From Pisaster brevispinus (lineage: Eukaryota > Echinodermata > Asteroidea > Forcipulatida > Asteriidae): DNA of 64,000 nucleotides. Location of the stretch: positions 11,302,176-11,366,175 of the forward strand of contig JAMKCF010000008.1 in the NCBI GenBank assembly GCA_023634235.1, given 5' to 3'. Under the pieces are notes generated by a model. It saw only the letters and a list, made by a program, of their open reading frames with translations. It made no database searches and had not been told where the DNA came from. The first letter of the stretch is position 1. Every line of letters starts with the position of its first letter. Below, piece by piece: positions 1-13,500 of this stretch. Position numbers and translations under genes: made by a program.

Positions 1-479
1 CTAATGTGCTACTTTGGCTTGCCATAGGTCTGTGTGTCTTGACTGTTTTGGATAGGGTCAAGACAACATTTAAAAAATGTGTTCCACGAGGACCCAAGCG
101 CGCAAAAATGTTCTTTAATTAATTAAATGCAGTAAAAGGGTCCTATTTAGAAAGTTCCGTCCACGTATGACGCTTCATAGAGCGTTGCAGTACAGTTTTG
201 TATTTAGGCAGTGTATAAAGTTAAGAAAACTGCTGGTATGCTCCCCCCTCTCTTATTTCCTTTATCCTTAAGAATAAGAAAATGACCAAAGTAAAACCTT
301 TAAAAAAGAACTTCAACCTTTGTCAGACCATTTTATTTGAAACCGTGAAAGGGTGGATGTCCAAACCGGCAACCAGCGGGACAGCGACTTAGCTGCGTTG
401 TCAGTATTAATGTCACGTTGCCTGGCGAATAATATTAAGGGAAAAGGCACTTATGTGTAACTGTCCAAGCTGTGTCCAT

Positions 480-529
480 GTCCGACCGTGGTCCGACCAT
501 GTCCGACCATGTCCGACCATGTCCGACCT
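480..529. repeat. 10-bp tandem repeat, about five copies
   Basis: The unit GTCCGACCAT is repeated head to tail about five times, with small changes in the first and last copies. It is a simple short tandem array with no coding potential. Confidence 0.8.
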
Positions 530-1978
530 CGTATTTACCGTGAAACCCTTCTATAAAATGGTTATAACCTGTGGCCGGATATTGTCCACGCTTTGCAGCG
601 TACTCTGTAATTGGTTTTAATGAGAGGACAAGGTCGAGTTAACACTTTATAAATTGTCGTCACCAAAACGTGTTGTCTTGATGGGCTTGCATCTTGTCTG
701 GTTTATGACTAAAAGAGATGAAGGATATACAAATAATGACTAGAAGGCATATATAGTCTCTGCGGGATCTTGGCGAAATTGCTACATGCCAACATGAGGG
801 TAGTTTAGGCATGGAGCTAGCTCCATGGTTTAGGTCTCGCATCGGGAAACGCTTCGTCTGTTTATTGTGGATCTAGCCCACGTGGTTTCCCCTTTCGATA
901 GCGGGAAAAGAAACTGACTCTAAACTGGGGTTTTCGTTCTCTATACAAAAATAAGGCATGTATGTCTAGTAATTATAATGTTCATTGAATTGAGATCAGC
1001 GCCATTTCGAGTTTTTTTTTAAGTTTGTAAGTTATTCAAAAAGTATAGGCCCTATCAATATTGTGAGTTTACACAACGATACGTAAAATATATCCAGGGA
1101 GTGCTATAGTTATATTTATTGCAGAAGTAATGATTGTGAAATTTCATTCAATGCAAGTTGTATAAAATAGCATGCCTGATCAGATCGATGAATCACGTAG
1201 TTCACACTGCGAGACTTTCTTCGACCGAATCTCATGAGATGATACACGAGTTGTCATAGTCGCATTATGCACTGCGGTCAATCACCACCATATTTGGACC
1301 ATATGAGATGCGACGAGAGACTTGAATGTTTGTTGTCACGATGCATGCCCATAAATGCAATTTTAACGACAAAATACAGGATTTGAACCCTCGAAAGACC
1401 ATAATGATTAGTTTCAGTCCTTCAGAGAATGTTCTATATGAAATACTTTTAAGGTTCTCGAAATCACCGTTACCGAAATTCAAACAAACATAGCCTTCGG
1501 TTGCTGTTCATGAACATGGTCACTAAATCTAATTTAATGTTGTTGATTGTACGGATGTGCATAGAAAAGTGGAGGATTTGAGCATTGTTTGTCTTTCAAA
1601 TATGAGAAATAATAATGTTAAGTTAAAACAAGTTGAACGCTAAGAAAAACTTGATTGCCTATAAAAAATATATATTTGAATCATGGACACCGCCATGATT
1701 TAACGCAAAATTAACGTGACGCAAAATAACTCGTGATGGTCAACCAGATTTTCAAGCGAGTTCCACTGCGATAATTGCCATTACTCACATTTATTGATTG
1801 TCCATGGACTATTTGTGGGTAATTAAAAGATTCTGTGCTGCAAATATATATTATGTATATATATACTAAATATATCCAATGAAATCGTCTTCTATCACAA
1901 TTCACAGTGCTCGATACATCTCTGTAGAGCTATAACATGTAATAAATTCGAAACAGTCTGTCCAGAAGAGAGATATGC

Positions 1979-2262
1979 AAAAGTTTGTTTAACTCATGTT
2001 CTGAATTTATTACATATATAATATATATATGTATAGTTGGTTCAAGTCCCGCTCCAGTCAGTTTTTCTTTGTTCAAACCCAAACTATTTAAATAAAAATT
2101 TCCCAGTCAGTTTCCCTTGTGGTTCATGACTTGATATATATATATATTTATGCCTCTGACGAAGGTCCGGATTGGATCGAAAGCTAAGGCCATCTCCCCT
2201 ACTAATTTTATATATATGTGTAATAAATTCAGAATATGAGTTAAACAAACTTTTATATATAT
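1979..2262. mobile_element. Foldback element with a SINE 3' fragment inside
   Basis: A stretch at about 1979-2021 (AAAAGTTTGTTTAACTCAT and onward) recurs inverted at about 2208-2252, giving arms of roughly 43-45 bp. Between the arms, 2036-2098 carries a T-arm-like GTTGGTTCAAGTCCCGCTCC followed by TTCTTTGTTCAAACCC. The same words end the SINE at 41420-41640, so this is a 3' SINE fragment trapped between inverted arms. The boundaries are approximate. Confidence 0.55.
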
Positions 2263-4527
2263 GTATACAAACTCTTTAAAATGATTCACCTGTTGTATTT
2301 CGTGTTAAATGGTTTGATGAATATAGGCCCTAACAATCGTTTATTGTATGTAAACAAGGTTCCTCTGGCATAAGTGTCATGGCGGAAGATATCTTTCTTT
2401 TCGCGGTAATTTTTCAAGGACGTTACTTCCTTTCTCTATTTTGGCATTCGTCCCATATCCTTGACAAAGGGTTTACCCGCTTTCGACATTGAACGCCTTT
2501 TTTGGAAACCGATCAACCGGTTTTGGTTTGAACTGAGACAGGGAAATCAATCGATGGGGTCTCAAGCGGCTTATTGTGTTTCATTGTTCATTCACTTTTA
2601 ATAAGTAGGCTTATGAGTACCGGACGTATAGTTTTCCATGAACATTTTGAAAAATTATACTTCAAAAACCAGTGAATTTTTTCCTCTTATCTTGGTAACA
2701 TAATATTATGTAATTTTTTTCTGAATTTACAGATTCAAAAAAATATTTTGTGTATAATACTTGACTTTTGCCCATTCTAAAAACTGTTACTTTTATTACT
2801 AATTATGATACCCAACACATGTCCGGTAGTTACTGCGTGTATGTCACGCCCCCGAGTACGTGCGTGATACTTCTTGACCCTGTGACTGTTTACTCATTAC
2901 TATTTTTATGAATGAAAAATTATGTCCCCTTTAGTAGAATGGTTTCGTCGGCAATCAATGTGTGCGCGCTAATATTATTATTATGTCCACATCACGCAGT
3001 TTTTAGAATTCATCCAGTAGAGTATCTCTGTCAACAAATCGTTGTGTGATTGGCCGGCTGACGGAGTGACAGGACGTAGTGGAACCAAATTTGCAGGGCG
3101 TGCCTTATGTCAAGGTGGAAGGAATTAAAAACAATGATAAAGAACTTGTCACACAAGACAGTAAATATTGTCAGGTATATTGGTATGGCAAGTTGTTATG
3201 CACACATAGGCCATGATGGATAAATCCTTGTTTAGAGAAACAGGAATGATCTAGACTCTGAAATTCCTCAACGACAGAATTTTTACGGGGATGAGGTTAG
3301 GTCTTGATAAAAAAAATGTTTAAACGGACTACAGGTTATGGGTGTTGAGAGTGGAAACTTTTACCATGAAATCACATTTCTGGAGTGGTCTACACGCACT
3401 ATTTTGACGATAGGGCATGTTTATTTCCCAAATGATTAGAAACGATGTTAAGTTTAGCATGAATACTGTCCCCCAAACTTTCGATCAAAGTTTTTGTTGG
3501 TTTGTTTGATCCGGGTTGCAGATTTTAAGTAAGTGAACTACTGTTTTCATTACCAATACCATTGCTGGTATTTGCTCTCACTTTGTCATTGATTGTTAAA
3601 ATAGAGCGTTCTCTTCGAGAGAAAAGACCTGAAAAACAATTCACGCCAATGCTCACTCTATCGAACTTCTATAAGAAATCTTTCCAAAAATGCGTTTTTC
3701 GGTAACGAGAGTGTCGAATGATTGTTCCCTACTGCTGGACATGTCTTGAAAGTAAAACGGTTGGTGCGAATGTCTTGCGTTGTGAAGCGTTGATGACATA
3801 TTCATCCACAACGGAGTTAACCACGCCCCTAAATACAACGGTACTCCAGTGGATGAATTTTAACAAAAGCGCCCCACATGATCCAGTGTGCCACATGGCA
3901 TGTTGTAGTCAACGGATATTAGCGAAAACGGAGCCTACTGCTGTTTTAGCAGTGTTGATCAAAATAACACGTGGAAACTGGGATGACATGATGCAATCAC
4001 TACTATCTGCAAAGACTGGGTTTTGGTGTGGCGCGTGGGGTGGGTGGTATGGTGTGCAGGCTGTGCTTTGTGGCCACTGGTACTTGGTAGTCGTGTAGGC
4101 GGCCTTGGACGTGGATAGTGTGTGGTGTTTGTGCGTATTCCCGCCAAACGTGAAAATCTTTGTCTGACTGAGGACGAGGTTTGTTGGGGTCTTGTCTGAT
4201 GTGTGTACACGTGTTTGGTCGAGATTTATGAATGAACTTTAAATTATATTTCCAGTCAGTCCGTATCGGCTATCTGAGTAATCGTCGTACCATTATTGTC
4301 ACATTTGTGAGAACGAAATCCGTTGTCGGACGTGTCGGCAAAAAGGGCTTCGGTCAGCAACAAGAACAGCGTACACAGTCTCACCACGCATTCTTTGGTT
4401 GGACATCATGACCGCCGTACAATCATCACCCATTTCTCAAGGTTGATTCGTCCTGCGCTGTGCTGTGGTAAGCAACTAAGCTGAATTTGAGTATTAAATA
4501 CAACAAAGCAAGATTTCACTTCATAAG

Positions 4528-7500
4528 ATGGACGACTCTGTCAACGTTGCAATAGCCGATCCTCAAAACACAACGGTAGACAGTGACAATGTCGGCTCGG
4601 ACATTTCTTCAGAACCTCCGCCTTATTCCCCAAGCATGGAGGATCAAGGAACGGTTAACACTGATGCCCGGCCTAGTGGCGATGCAATAAGACTTCAACC
4701 GCAGCTTGGACTTTTTAATGGCATTACCCTGATTGTAGGCTGTATCATCGGGTCAGGAATCTTCTTGTCACCAAAAAGTGTTCTGGAGAATGCCGGGTCC
4801 GTAGGAATGTCTATGGTCGTCTGGGTAGTTTCTGGTGTCTTCTCTCTGATTGGGGCGTTATGTTTTGCCGAACTGGGTACAACAATCCTCGCCTCTGGTG
4901 GTGAATATTCCTATATTCTGTATGCCTTCGGCTCCTTGCCTGCCTTCATTGTGTTGTGGGTTACTGTATTGATAATCAATCCTACTGGACAGACCATCGT
5001 TGCCATGACATTTGCATATTACGTTATCCAACCGTTTTACCCAAACCAAGAATGTCCACCTCCAGATATCTGTATTCGTCTGTTAACCATCTTGTGTCTT
5101 GGTAAGTTTGATTAAAGTACAGTTTAGTTCATAGTTGCATCACAACAGTCGTAACCATCGACTAGATAGATGACAGATCTTCCTGTGACGGTTGTACTTG
5201 TAGACTGTACCGGAGTGGAAGGTACGCGATGAACCATAGGTTAAAATCTTGTAAATTTGTAAAAAAAACCACAAAAAACAACTTTTCTTTCTACATTTTG
5301 AATGTACCCGATTGGGTATGTATCACCATCATGTACAATGTTGAAATCTTGTAATTAAGGTCTACGACATGTTATTGTTACTAGGGATATGATGTGACCA
5401 CTGACCAGGAGCTACTTATTATCAAAGTTGTGATAATTTGTATCTACTGCATGCAGTATTCATCATAGCTCTTGTCATGGCCTCGGACCTAAACATGCTT
5501 AAAAATAGCAACAGACCATGTGATAAAATTTGGCAAGTCTTTTCAGTAATTTTATTACTGTGTAGTATCACTCACAAAGGTACAATACGCAATTGTCAAG
5601 TCATATCATTGGATAGTCCTGCCAATTTTTCAGTAATTCAGGCAATATATTTTGTTATTTATTGAAGTGAAAAATACTGAATCCTACCACCAACTTATCA
5701 CTTGTAAGTTGTATGACCCCAACAATTCATACTCATCTTGGTGAAACCAGTGAAATATACACGAGTTAAAAAATGGCAATTTGATCCAGCTCTCTTTCAT
5801 TGACTACCTTTTTTTTGTAGATGTAGGCCCACTTGATATTGCATGAACTTGTACAGTATTGATGGTTTTTATGCTGTTGAAACAACCTCTTTTGTGCATC
5901 TAGCCCCAATGGTTTGGCTCTAGAATTGGGCTATACTTGCATCATGATAATTACTTTGCAGTTGTCTTGCTGTCCTCTACTAACGGGGACTGGAGTCTCA
6001 GGAGAGATGCAAGAGGGAGTATTGACCACATGGTTAGTTTACCACAGGGGTAGAAAACAATCTTCTGATGCTGAGCATAGAATTTACATGGTATTCTAAC
6101 TGACGGAGTTTGACTTGACATAAAACGATAATAATTCAGTGAAGGAACCAACTTTGTAACCCAATAGTTTTGTTAGTGGCATGTACATGGAGCTTTGTGT
6201 TGGTTTTTGTTATTATAGGCTTTTGTGATTATTTACCTGACTAATGCCACCTCATTATCCTTTGAATTACTTAAGCAGCTGCAGTCTTGTAGTTTGTAGG
6301 TGAACCATGGCCATATTGAACTTATTCAAGGACAGTTACAAAAAAAGTGTTTGAAATGGTATTGTAAAGAGACACGTGCAAAAGTGGCGCCAAATTCAAG
6401 GTTTGTGCAGGTGTGAGCTTTGTTATGTTTAGAGTATTACAAGGTATAAAACCATAATGCATGACCGATTGCAGTTAGACTTTGTCGTTTATTCTTTTTT
6501 TGGTTTTCATTTGAACAATTATGCTACGAATTTTGAAGAATAGTTTTGAGCAAAGCGTAAAAGGATACTGCTATTTTTAATATAACGAATGAGTTGTCTG
6601 TACTATAGACTATTGTGAGACAAACATTTTTTGCTAAAGCAAACTGTGTTAAATTGTTTAATATAAGCTTTAGTTGTTTGCGTACTAACTTCCTTGTTGG
6701 TATACTGGTTGATAAAGTTGTTTAAATATATTGTGGTTAGATAATGGGATTCTATTTGAACAAGACACAAATATGAGTGCCATGTATTGAAAAAGCGATA
6801 TTTATGATTCTCAGAATGTAATATATTAAGTTGTATCATTGTCATTAAGCTTTATCTTGGAATATTCTTTAATTCGACATGTAACAATTTTGGTGGTGAA
6901 CTCCTCCCCCTCCCCACCCATAAAAGGTAAATAATAATCATGCTGTTTCAGTACAAATCATGTTGGTTTTCCATATTACAGTACAAGTCTTAGATTTTCT
7001 TTTTTGTATTTTCACAATGCAGCTCTCTTGACGTTTGTTAACTGCTGGAGTGTTCCATGGGCTACTAAGGTACAAGATGTCTTCACTATTGCCAAGGTGC
7101 TTGCTTTGTTGGTCATCATACTGTCTGGTCTTGTGTACATCTGTATGGGTAAGTCTTCTTTGCAGAATATAGTGGTGTTTTGAGGTTTAATCAGAAAGTG
7201 ACATTACCCTCTTCAACTACAGCTCTTGGTTACATGTATGTCGCTTATTTGATTGCTTCTCTAAATTCAACTGATATTCAAGGTTGTCTACTTGTGAAAG
7301 TGTTAGGCCAATATTAAAACTATTGATAAATTTCATGTATATTTTGGTGAAGCTGACAAAAACATCCAATTAATTACAACATTAACATCCTATGAAGTGC
7401 TTTTCCTGGACATCATTTTGAGGAATTCCATGCTACTTGGGGGATGGTCAAATCGAACAGAATCCTGTAAGTCTCAGGGTACACTACATGTATGCACACT

Positions 7501-10500
7501 GGTCTACGTGTCACTTGTCACTGAATTTAAAAATAAAAGCAGTTACAGTATAGCTGTGTTTTTTCTACTTATATCCTACATGTAAATGTACCAGCAATTG
7601 TCGGTAATATTTTTATTTCATTCATTGGAACTTTGAAGTTGCTGAATTATTTTCTTTCCTCCATGATTATTTCTACCATATGTTTAGTGAATTATATAGG
7701 TAGTACACACATGGCATTATTGTGTAGTGTGGGGGTTTGTGCAATGTCACCATATGTGGTTACTCAACTGAAGCGAGAATTAATTCAGTTGAGAGAAGTT
7801 AAAGTATAACAAAAGATTGTGAGCTCGTGTACTCTGGCACTTTGAAATAACTTTTATGGAAATCATTTGAAAGGGATATTACCTCGGCAGAAGTTTCCTG
7901 TCATTCAAACCATGCAGAATTGTGCCATCTGCAGTATATGAAACAGTGGACTTCAGCCCACATCCTTGTTCTCATATAGAACATCAGCAAGTAGTTCCAA
8001 TGTGCATGGTTATATAGCTGGTTACAGTGAATTGACTATTCCTTACTTTCTGTTGCACTGAACTATTTTTGTGTCGCATGTATCCTTTTAGGTAACACTG
8101 AGAACTTTCAAGAACCATTCAAAAACAGCAAGGGAGGGAGTGACATAGCATTGGCCTTCTATGGGGGACTGTTTGCTTATGCAGCTTGGTAAGTTGTTCA
8201 TAACACATTTCAACTCTAGGCTGGTCCATTAAGAGGCATTGCTTTTATCTCCCTTTACCATTCAACTTTACCAATATGATTTAAAGTTTGCTAAATCGTT
8301 TTTGTCAAAATGTTTTTATAAGTACTGTGGCGGAAATTCGACCCGGGGGTCGTCGTCGATAGCGCTGCCACCAGGCGGAAAATTTAAAGGCCTAAACCAC
8401 CGGAGTTCCGCCTCACCGGTTTAGTATCTCTAGTTGGTAGACTAGGGTCCGCTGTCAAAATATATGACCGGGTGAAAGGAGATTCTATTAAAAATAAAAC
8501 ACTCGAAAGAGAAATAAGTTAGGATAGACACCGTTGGTTTAAATTCAGCCAGAAAGGTAACAATGGTTTTATTTACAAATAAACAACTTCTTCCTCAAAG
8601 CACTGCACAGCGTATGTATACGTAAAAGGCTCTCGGTAAATATCTCAGTCAATTGGTGACAGAAATCATTCCATTATTACTAATAATATAATCCAGTCTT
8701 GTATAAACCTTAATAAATTGCCAGGCCCTTTGCCTGTAAATCCACCTTAAACAATTAAAAACTTAAACGATACTAGGCTCCAACCTACAATATCCACTTA
8801 TAGTCCAAGTGATCCTGCGCTCTACAGCTACAACAAAATCCACTTATTTAAACCAATAATATACTAAAGTGATACTAGGCTCCGACCTACAATATCCACT
8901 TCTCCGAGTGATCCTGCGCTTTGCAGCTTCAACAAAATCCACTCTTCCTCATAAACACTGAAATGGTCCTGCGCTTTGCAGCTACAACAAGATCCACTTA
9001 TTTAAACCAATAATATACTAAAGTGATACTAGGCTCCGACCTACAATATCCACTTCTCCGAGTGATCCTGCGCTTTGCAGCTTCAACAAAATCCACTCGT
9101 CCTCATAAACACTGAAATGGTCCTGCGCTTTGCAGCTACAACAAGATCCACTTATTTAAACCAATAATATACTAAAGTGATACTAGGCTCCGACCTACAA
9201 TATCCACTCCTAAAAACTGTAGTTACAAGTGATACTTATGCTAGGCATCGTTTATCCTACAATATACACCTGAACTCGACTGGAGAATATTAATTAGGCT
9301 AATCCTATTCCAAGATCTCTATCCTGAATAGTCTAGTGCACACCGACTTTACAATTTAATCCTGATGGCTCCCCAGAGTTCAGCTCCTCGAACTCTTGTG
9401 GCTCCCCGAGAGTGCTCCTCAAGAAAGTCTAACGTAACTGCTTAAATATTAATCTAGCTCCACAGTTCCTCAATAATTATCTGGCTCCACAGCTCCTCTA
9501 ATAAATTACAATGAAGCTCCCCAATATTGAATCTAACTCCAGAGCTCCTCCAAAGCTCCCCAATATACAGTATTTGGCTCCACAGCTCCTCCAATTCACA
9601 TCTCATAAAAAAATGCCAAATAAATTGGTGAATAATTAGTTTAATTATTCACAAAAATCCACATTGTTTCCTCTCTTAAAGTTTAGAAACAGAACTCCAC
9701 ATACCTGTATTTATATGCCTCTCAGGCTAAGCGGAGCAATCCAACAAACTATTTCTATTCGGAGATCAGCAATACGAAATTAACGTTACACTAGTGAATT
9801 ATCTGGTCAAGGGTGAATCTTCACTCTAAAATCTGCTCTATTTATACTCTTTGAACTGCGCGCCATACGCACAGAAAGTTCTCACGCTTAGTAAATTAAG
9901 CCACGCCCCTAAAATTCGGCGAGAGCAAATTTGGTTTACACATTACTGTTACAAAACAGCTCAAAATCACAATATTTATACAGTTAGATTCTGATAAAAG
10001 AGCTAAAATATCCTCTGAGAATTATCCTTTCCATTAAATAAAAGAATTAATTAATTAAGCAAACCTAGCCTCTAAATAATTCCATTAATCAAGTTCGAGA
10101 ATGCATAAAAACAAACTTCCTTTTCATTGATAAAAGGTGTATGACGTCATCTCATGAATATTAATGAGCCTTATTGAACACCGTGCAGACGATAATCTGC
10201 ATCGTTTTTCTGCTTAATTTCTCTAATCGAAAAGTCTTACTCTAATGTGCATCAAAACAATAAAAGCTTGTTCAATATGAAATAATGTTAATCTTCACTC
10301 ATAAAGAAAGATGTTTTTGTGGCTAATCTCAAACTAGAAAATTAATTACCAGCTTTCGACCAATCGTAGCAAAGTTTAGAACAACAGAAGACGCCATCTT
10401 GGATTGTAGACAAACCGTGTTTACTTTAGTACATGCATGTTGTGTGTCACACACATGTGTCAGATTGACAGCTACATAAACGTGGATTTATACATCGTAA

Positions 10501-13500
10501 ATGTGAAAATAAAGACTCTAAAAGTTACTGAAAGTGTCTCTAGAAATAATAAGAGTTACCAAGAATTAATTAAAAGGTAAGAATGACGAAAATATGACTA
10601 AATCTGAGGGCATTTTCGTCACAGTACGTTACATATTTCACCTTCTACATTTCTACTGTTGTTGAAAGCTCTGTCAACTTGAAGTTATTCCAGTATAGCT
10701 TTAAACCCCAATCTGTCAGTGCATGTGATGTAAGGACATACGTTCCTCCTTTTTAACTGCCCTGTTATTCATTAATTACTCAAAGCATTTTCTTTATATT
10801 TATAGTTAGAACAATCATCAACATCAATCATGAACTGGTAAAATATTGGACAATATGTTTGTTTTTAACTCACTCTCAAACATTAATCAGTAGAATGCAT
10901 TAGCAATGAGAAACCCACTTCTTTCCATATGTTTTATGCTGACTGTTAGTGTGTATGGATTGTCACTTGACATTTGTCTGAATTACTCTTTTCATCCATG
11001 TCCCACTGAGTCCATCCATGTTGATCCATTTGCACTTTTCCACTGCTCTACATTTTACCTCTTGGTCTTATTCCTTTAAAAGTGTTTATCAGACTGCGTC
11101 AAACTAACTGTGGAAACCCTACCAGTAATTTTCAACACAATATTTTTGTACTAAAGCAGGATAGTCATTCACAAATCTGTCTTTTCTTATTCGTGAAAAT
11201 GGTAATAATTAGTAAGACATTTATTTATTAATGATTAATTATTGACAGAAATTGGCACTATTTCTTTTCCTGAGACACGCTTGAGTTTGGTCATGGTGCC
11301 ACTCTGGCCATAAATTTAATCTATCAACTCTAAAACACTGTCATATGAGGCTGGACGCATCATTGATCATTCATATCAGTTGATATTTAGGAGATTCAAA
11401 ACATTGCTGTTTTAATTTGCTGACTTTTATTGTGTGGAGAATTTTCAATTTAAATGCAAATGAACTGACCCATAACATTTATTCATTCATTTCCCCTTTC
11501 AGGAATTATCTGAACTATTTGACGGAAGAGATAAAAAATCCTTACAGGTAAATATTGAATGGTTGTGCAGCAATGCGTATGGAAAGCTTGCATTGCACTG
11601 ACTCAAATGATGAGTTTGCTTACCGTAATTTTCGTATTATAAACCGCGGTTTATACGTTGATTTTGACATTTTTTTGTACTCCTGCGGTTTATGCGCCGG
11701 GCGGCTTATATGCCGACGTATAAATATTGAAGAGAAAAAACAGCATTTTTTTTAAGAAAGATCGTTTGTAAAATATTCTAAATAAAAACAATGTTCTTAA
11801 ACGAAATAAAATGATTGTCCGTTGATGATTGTCCGTTGATGATTGGCCGTTGATAGTTCATAAAGATCTTGGCTAGACTTCTGACGGCTCGAGTAGATAG
11901 CGCCTGCTGCACATTGTACAACACATAGCCTGAACATCTGACGCCACACTTCGAGGCTCAGGGCCCAGTCTAAGTCTAATCAAACGTGAACAGATTTTGT
12001 CAACAGAGAGCGATGCGATGCAGGGCAAAGTTCAACTATTTCTCGGCGTGCGTTGTCGACCGATCGTTGATTCACGAAGATTTTGTTGCCAACGAAGTTC
12101 AAAACATGGTCAACACAACCGATCATCAAATCACGAATTCTTGAAAACGTGTGTTGATGGAAAAAGTATAATTCTGATTCAGGACTGATAGTATGAGATA
12201 AAAAATCACCCAAAACGCAGTTTTGCGAACTTTCACTTCCGTGTTTTGAGGTTAGTTTTTTGTAACATTTTGGCCGCGGTTTATACGCCGCGCGGTTTAT
12301 ACGCTGACACTAAATATTTTTTTCCATATTCTGGAGCATTGCGGTTTATACGCCGGGCGGTTTATGATCCGAAAATTACGGTAGATGGACTGGCTACACA
12401 TTACCTTTACCCTTTGACAAGCAACAAGGCATGTTTTGTTCATTCCATTTGAGGCTATAACATTATGTGTACCAATTGTGTCTCAACGGACTATTGTTTG
12501 TTAGTTTTGATTGAGTGGACAGTGTGAAAAGATTAGCTTGCTTGTATTTGCATGTGGCAAGGGATTTCCGTATTGATTTTGTGTTAGTCTACCTCGGCTA
12601 TGGTAATGCCTGTAGTAATACTTGCATATTGAATCTGAAAAATATTAAAACAAATGAAATGACTGTTTTCTCTAAAAGATGATTTGGTAGTCAAGTTGTG
12701 TGCTTATCATACTGCTGTTTTATGTTGGTATTTCTTTCAGTTGACTAGCGGACATGTTTTAAATATCAATCAAGCTAATGTTATGGTTAATACTGCTCCT
12801 GGCAACATATAATTTTGAAACACCCGATCACCACCCCCAATCACCACCCCCGTTCACCACCCCCAATCCCCAGCCCCGATCCTCAGCCCCGATCACCAGC
12901 CCCCGATCACCAGCCCCGGTCACCAGCCCCGGTCACCAGCCCCGAACACCACCCCCGATCACCACCCCCGGTCACCACCCCCGGTCACCAGCCCCGGTCA
13001 CATGCCCCGAACACCACCCCCGGTCACAAGCTCCGGTCACAAGCTCCTGTCACAAGCCCCGATCACCCTTCTATAATACCAATCAATTATTGTTTTCAAC
13101 TGCAGTAAATGGAGACTGATCATACCACTTTGAAAAGGTTTCTACAAAAACAAAGCAACCATTTGAGTATTACATTGTATAAAACACAACATAGTACAGC
13201 TGTCATCCAATGTCTATTTGGTCTATCACAAAAACATCCCAGGAACATGACCTATTTTAAAGAAGTTTTACCACATGGGTATAGTTGAAAATTGTCAGTT
13301 CTAAAGCAATACTGTTTTGTCTCTGTCAGTGGTGCCACCTGCTGTGCATTGAAGGATTCCATGTCATCATTTATTTTCTATATATATAATAAATCCCAAC
13401 TACAGCTGTGTATGTTTTTGATACCTCAATTGGGTTAATTCTCATGAAAACTTCTTTTATTTTTCAGAAATCTACCTTGGGCTATTGGTATTTCGCTTCC

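Larger units (their letters stand above)
1..4527. other. Upstream region without a recognisable gene
   Basis: I see no convincing exon on either strand. The region is AT-rich, with scattered short ORFs that show no family resemblance. It contains a 10-bp tandem repeat near 480-529 and a small foldback at 1979-2262. The last few hundred bases presumably hold the promoter and 5' UTR of the transporter that starts at 4528, but I could not identify a TATA box or a leader exon with confidence. Confidence 0.5.

Noticed and set aside
3718..4098. 126-codon open frame upstream of the transporter
   Set aside because: The composition looks random, there is no recognisable motif, and nothing links it to neighbouring exons.
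12778..13119. Proline/histidine-rich open frames
   Set aside because: They come from a 12-bp tandem repeat in an intron; two overlapping frames look equally good, and there is no start or splice support.
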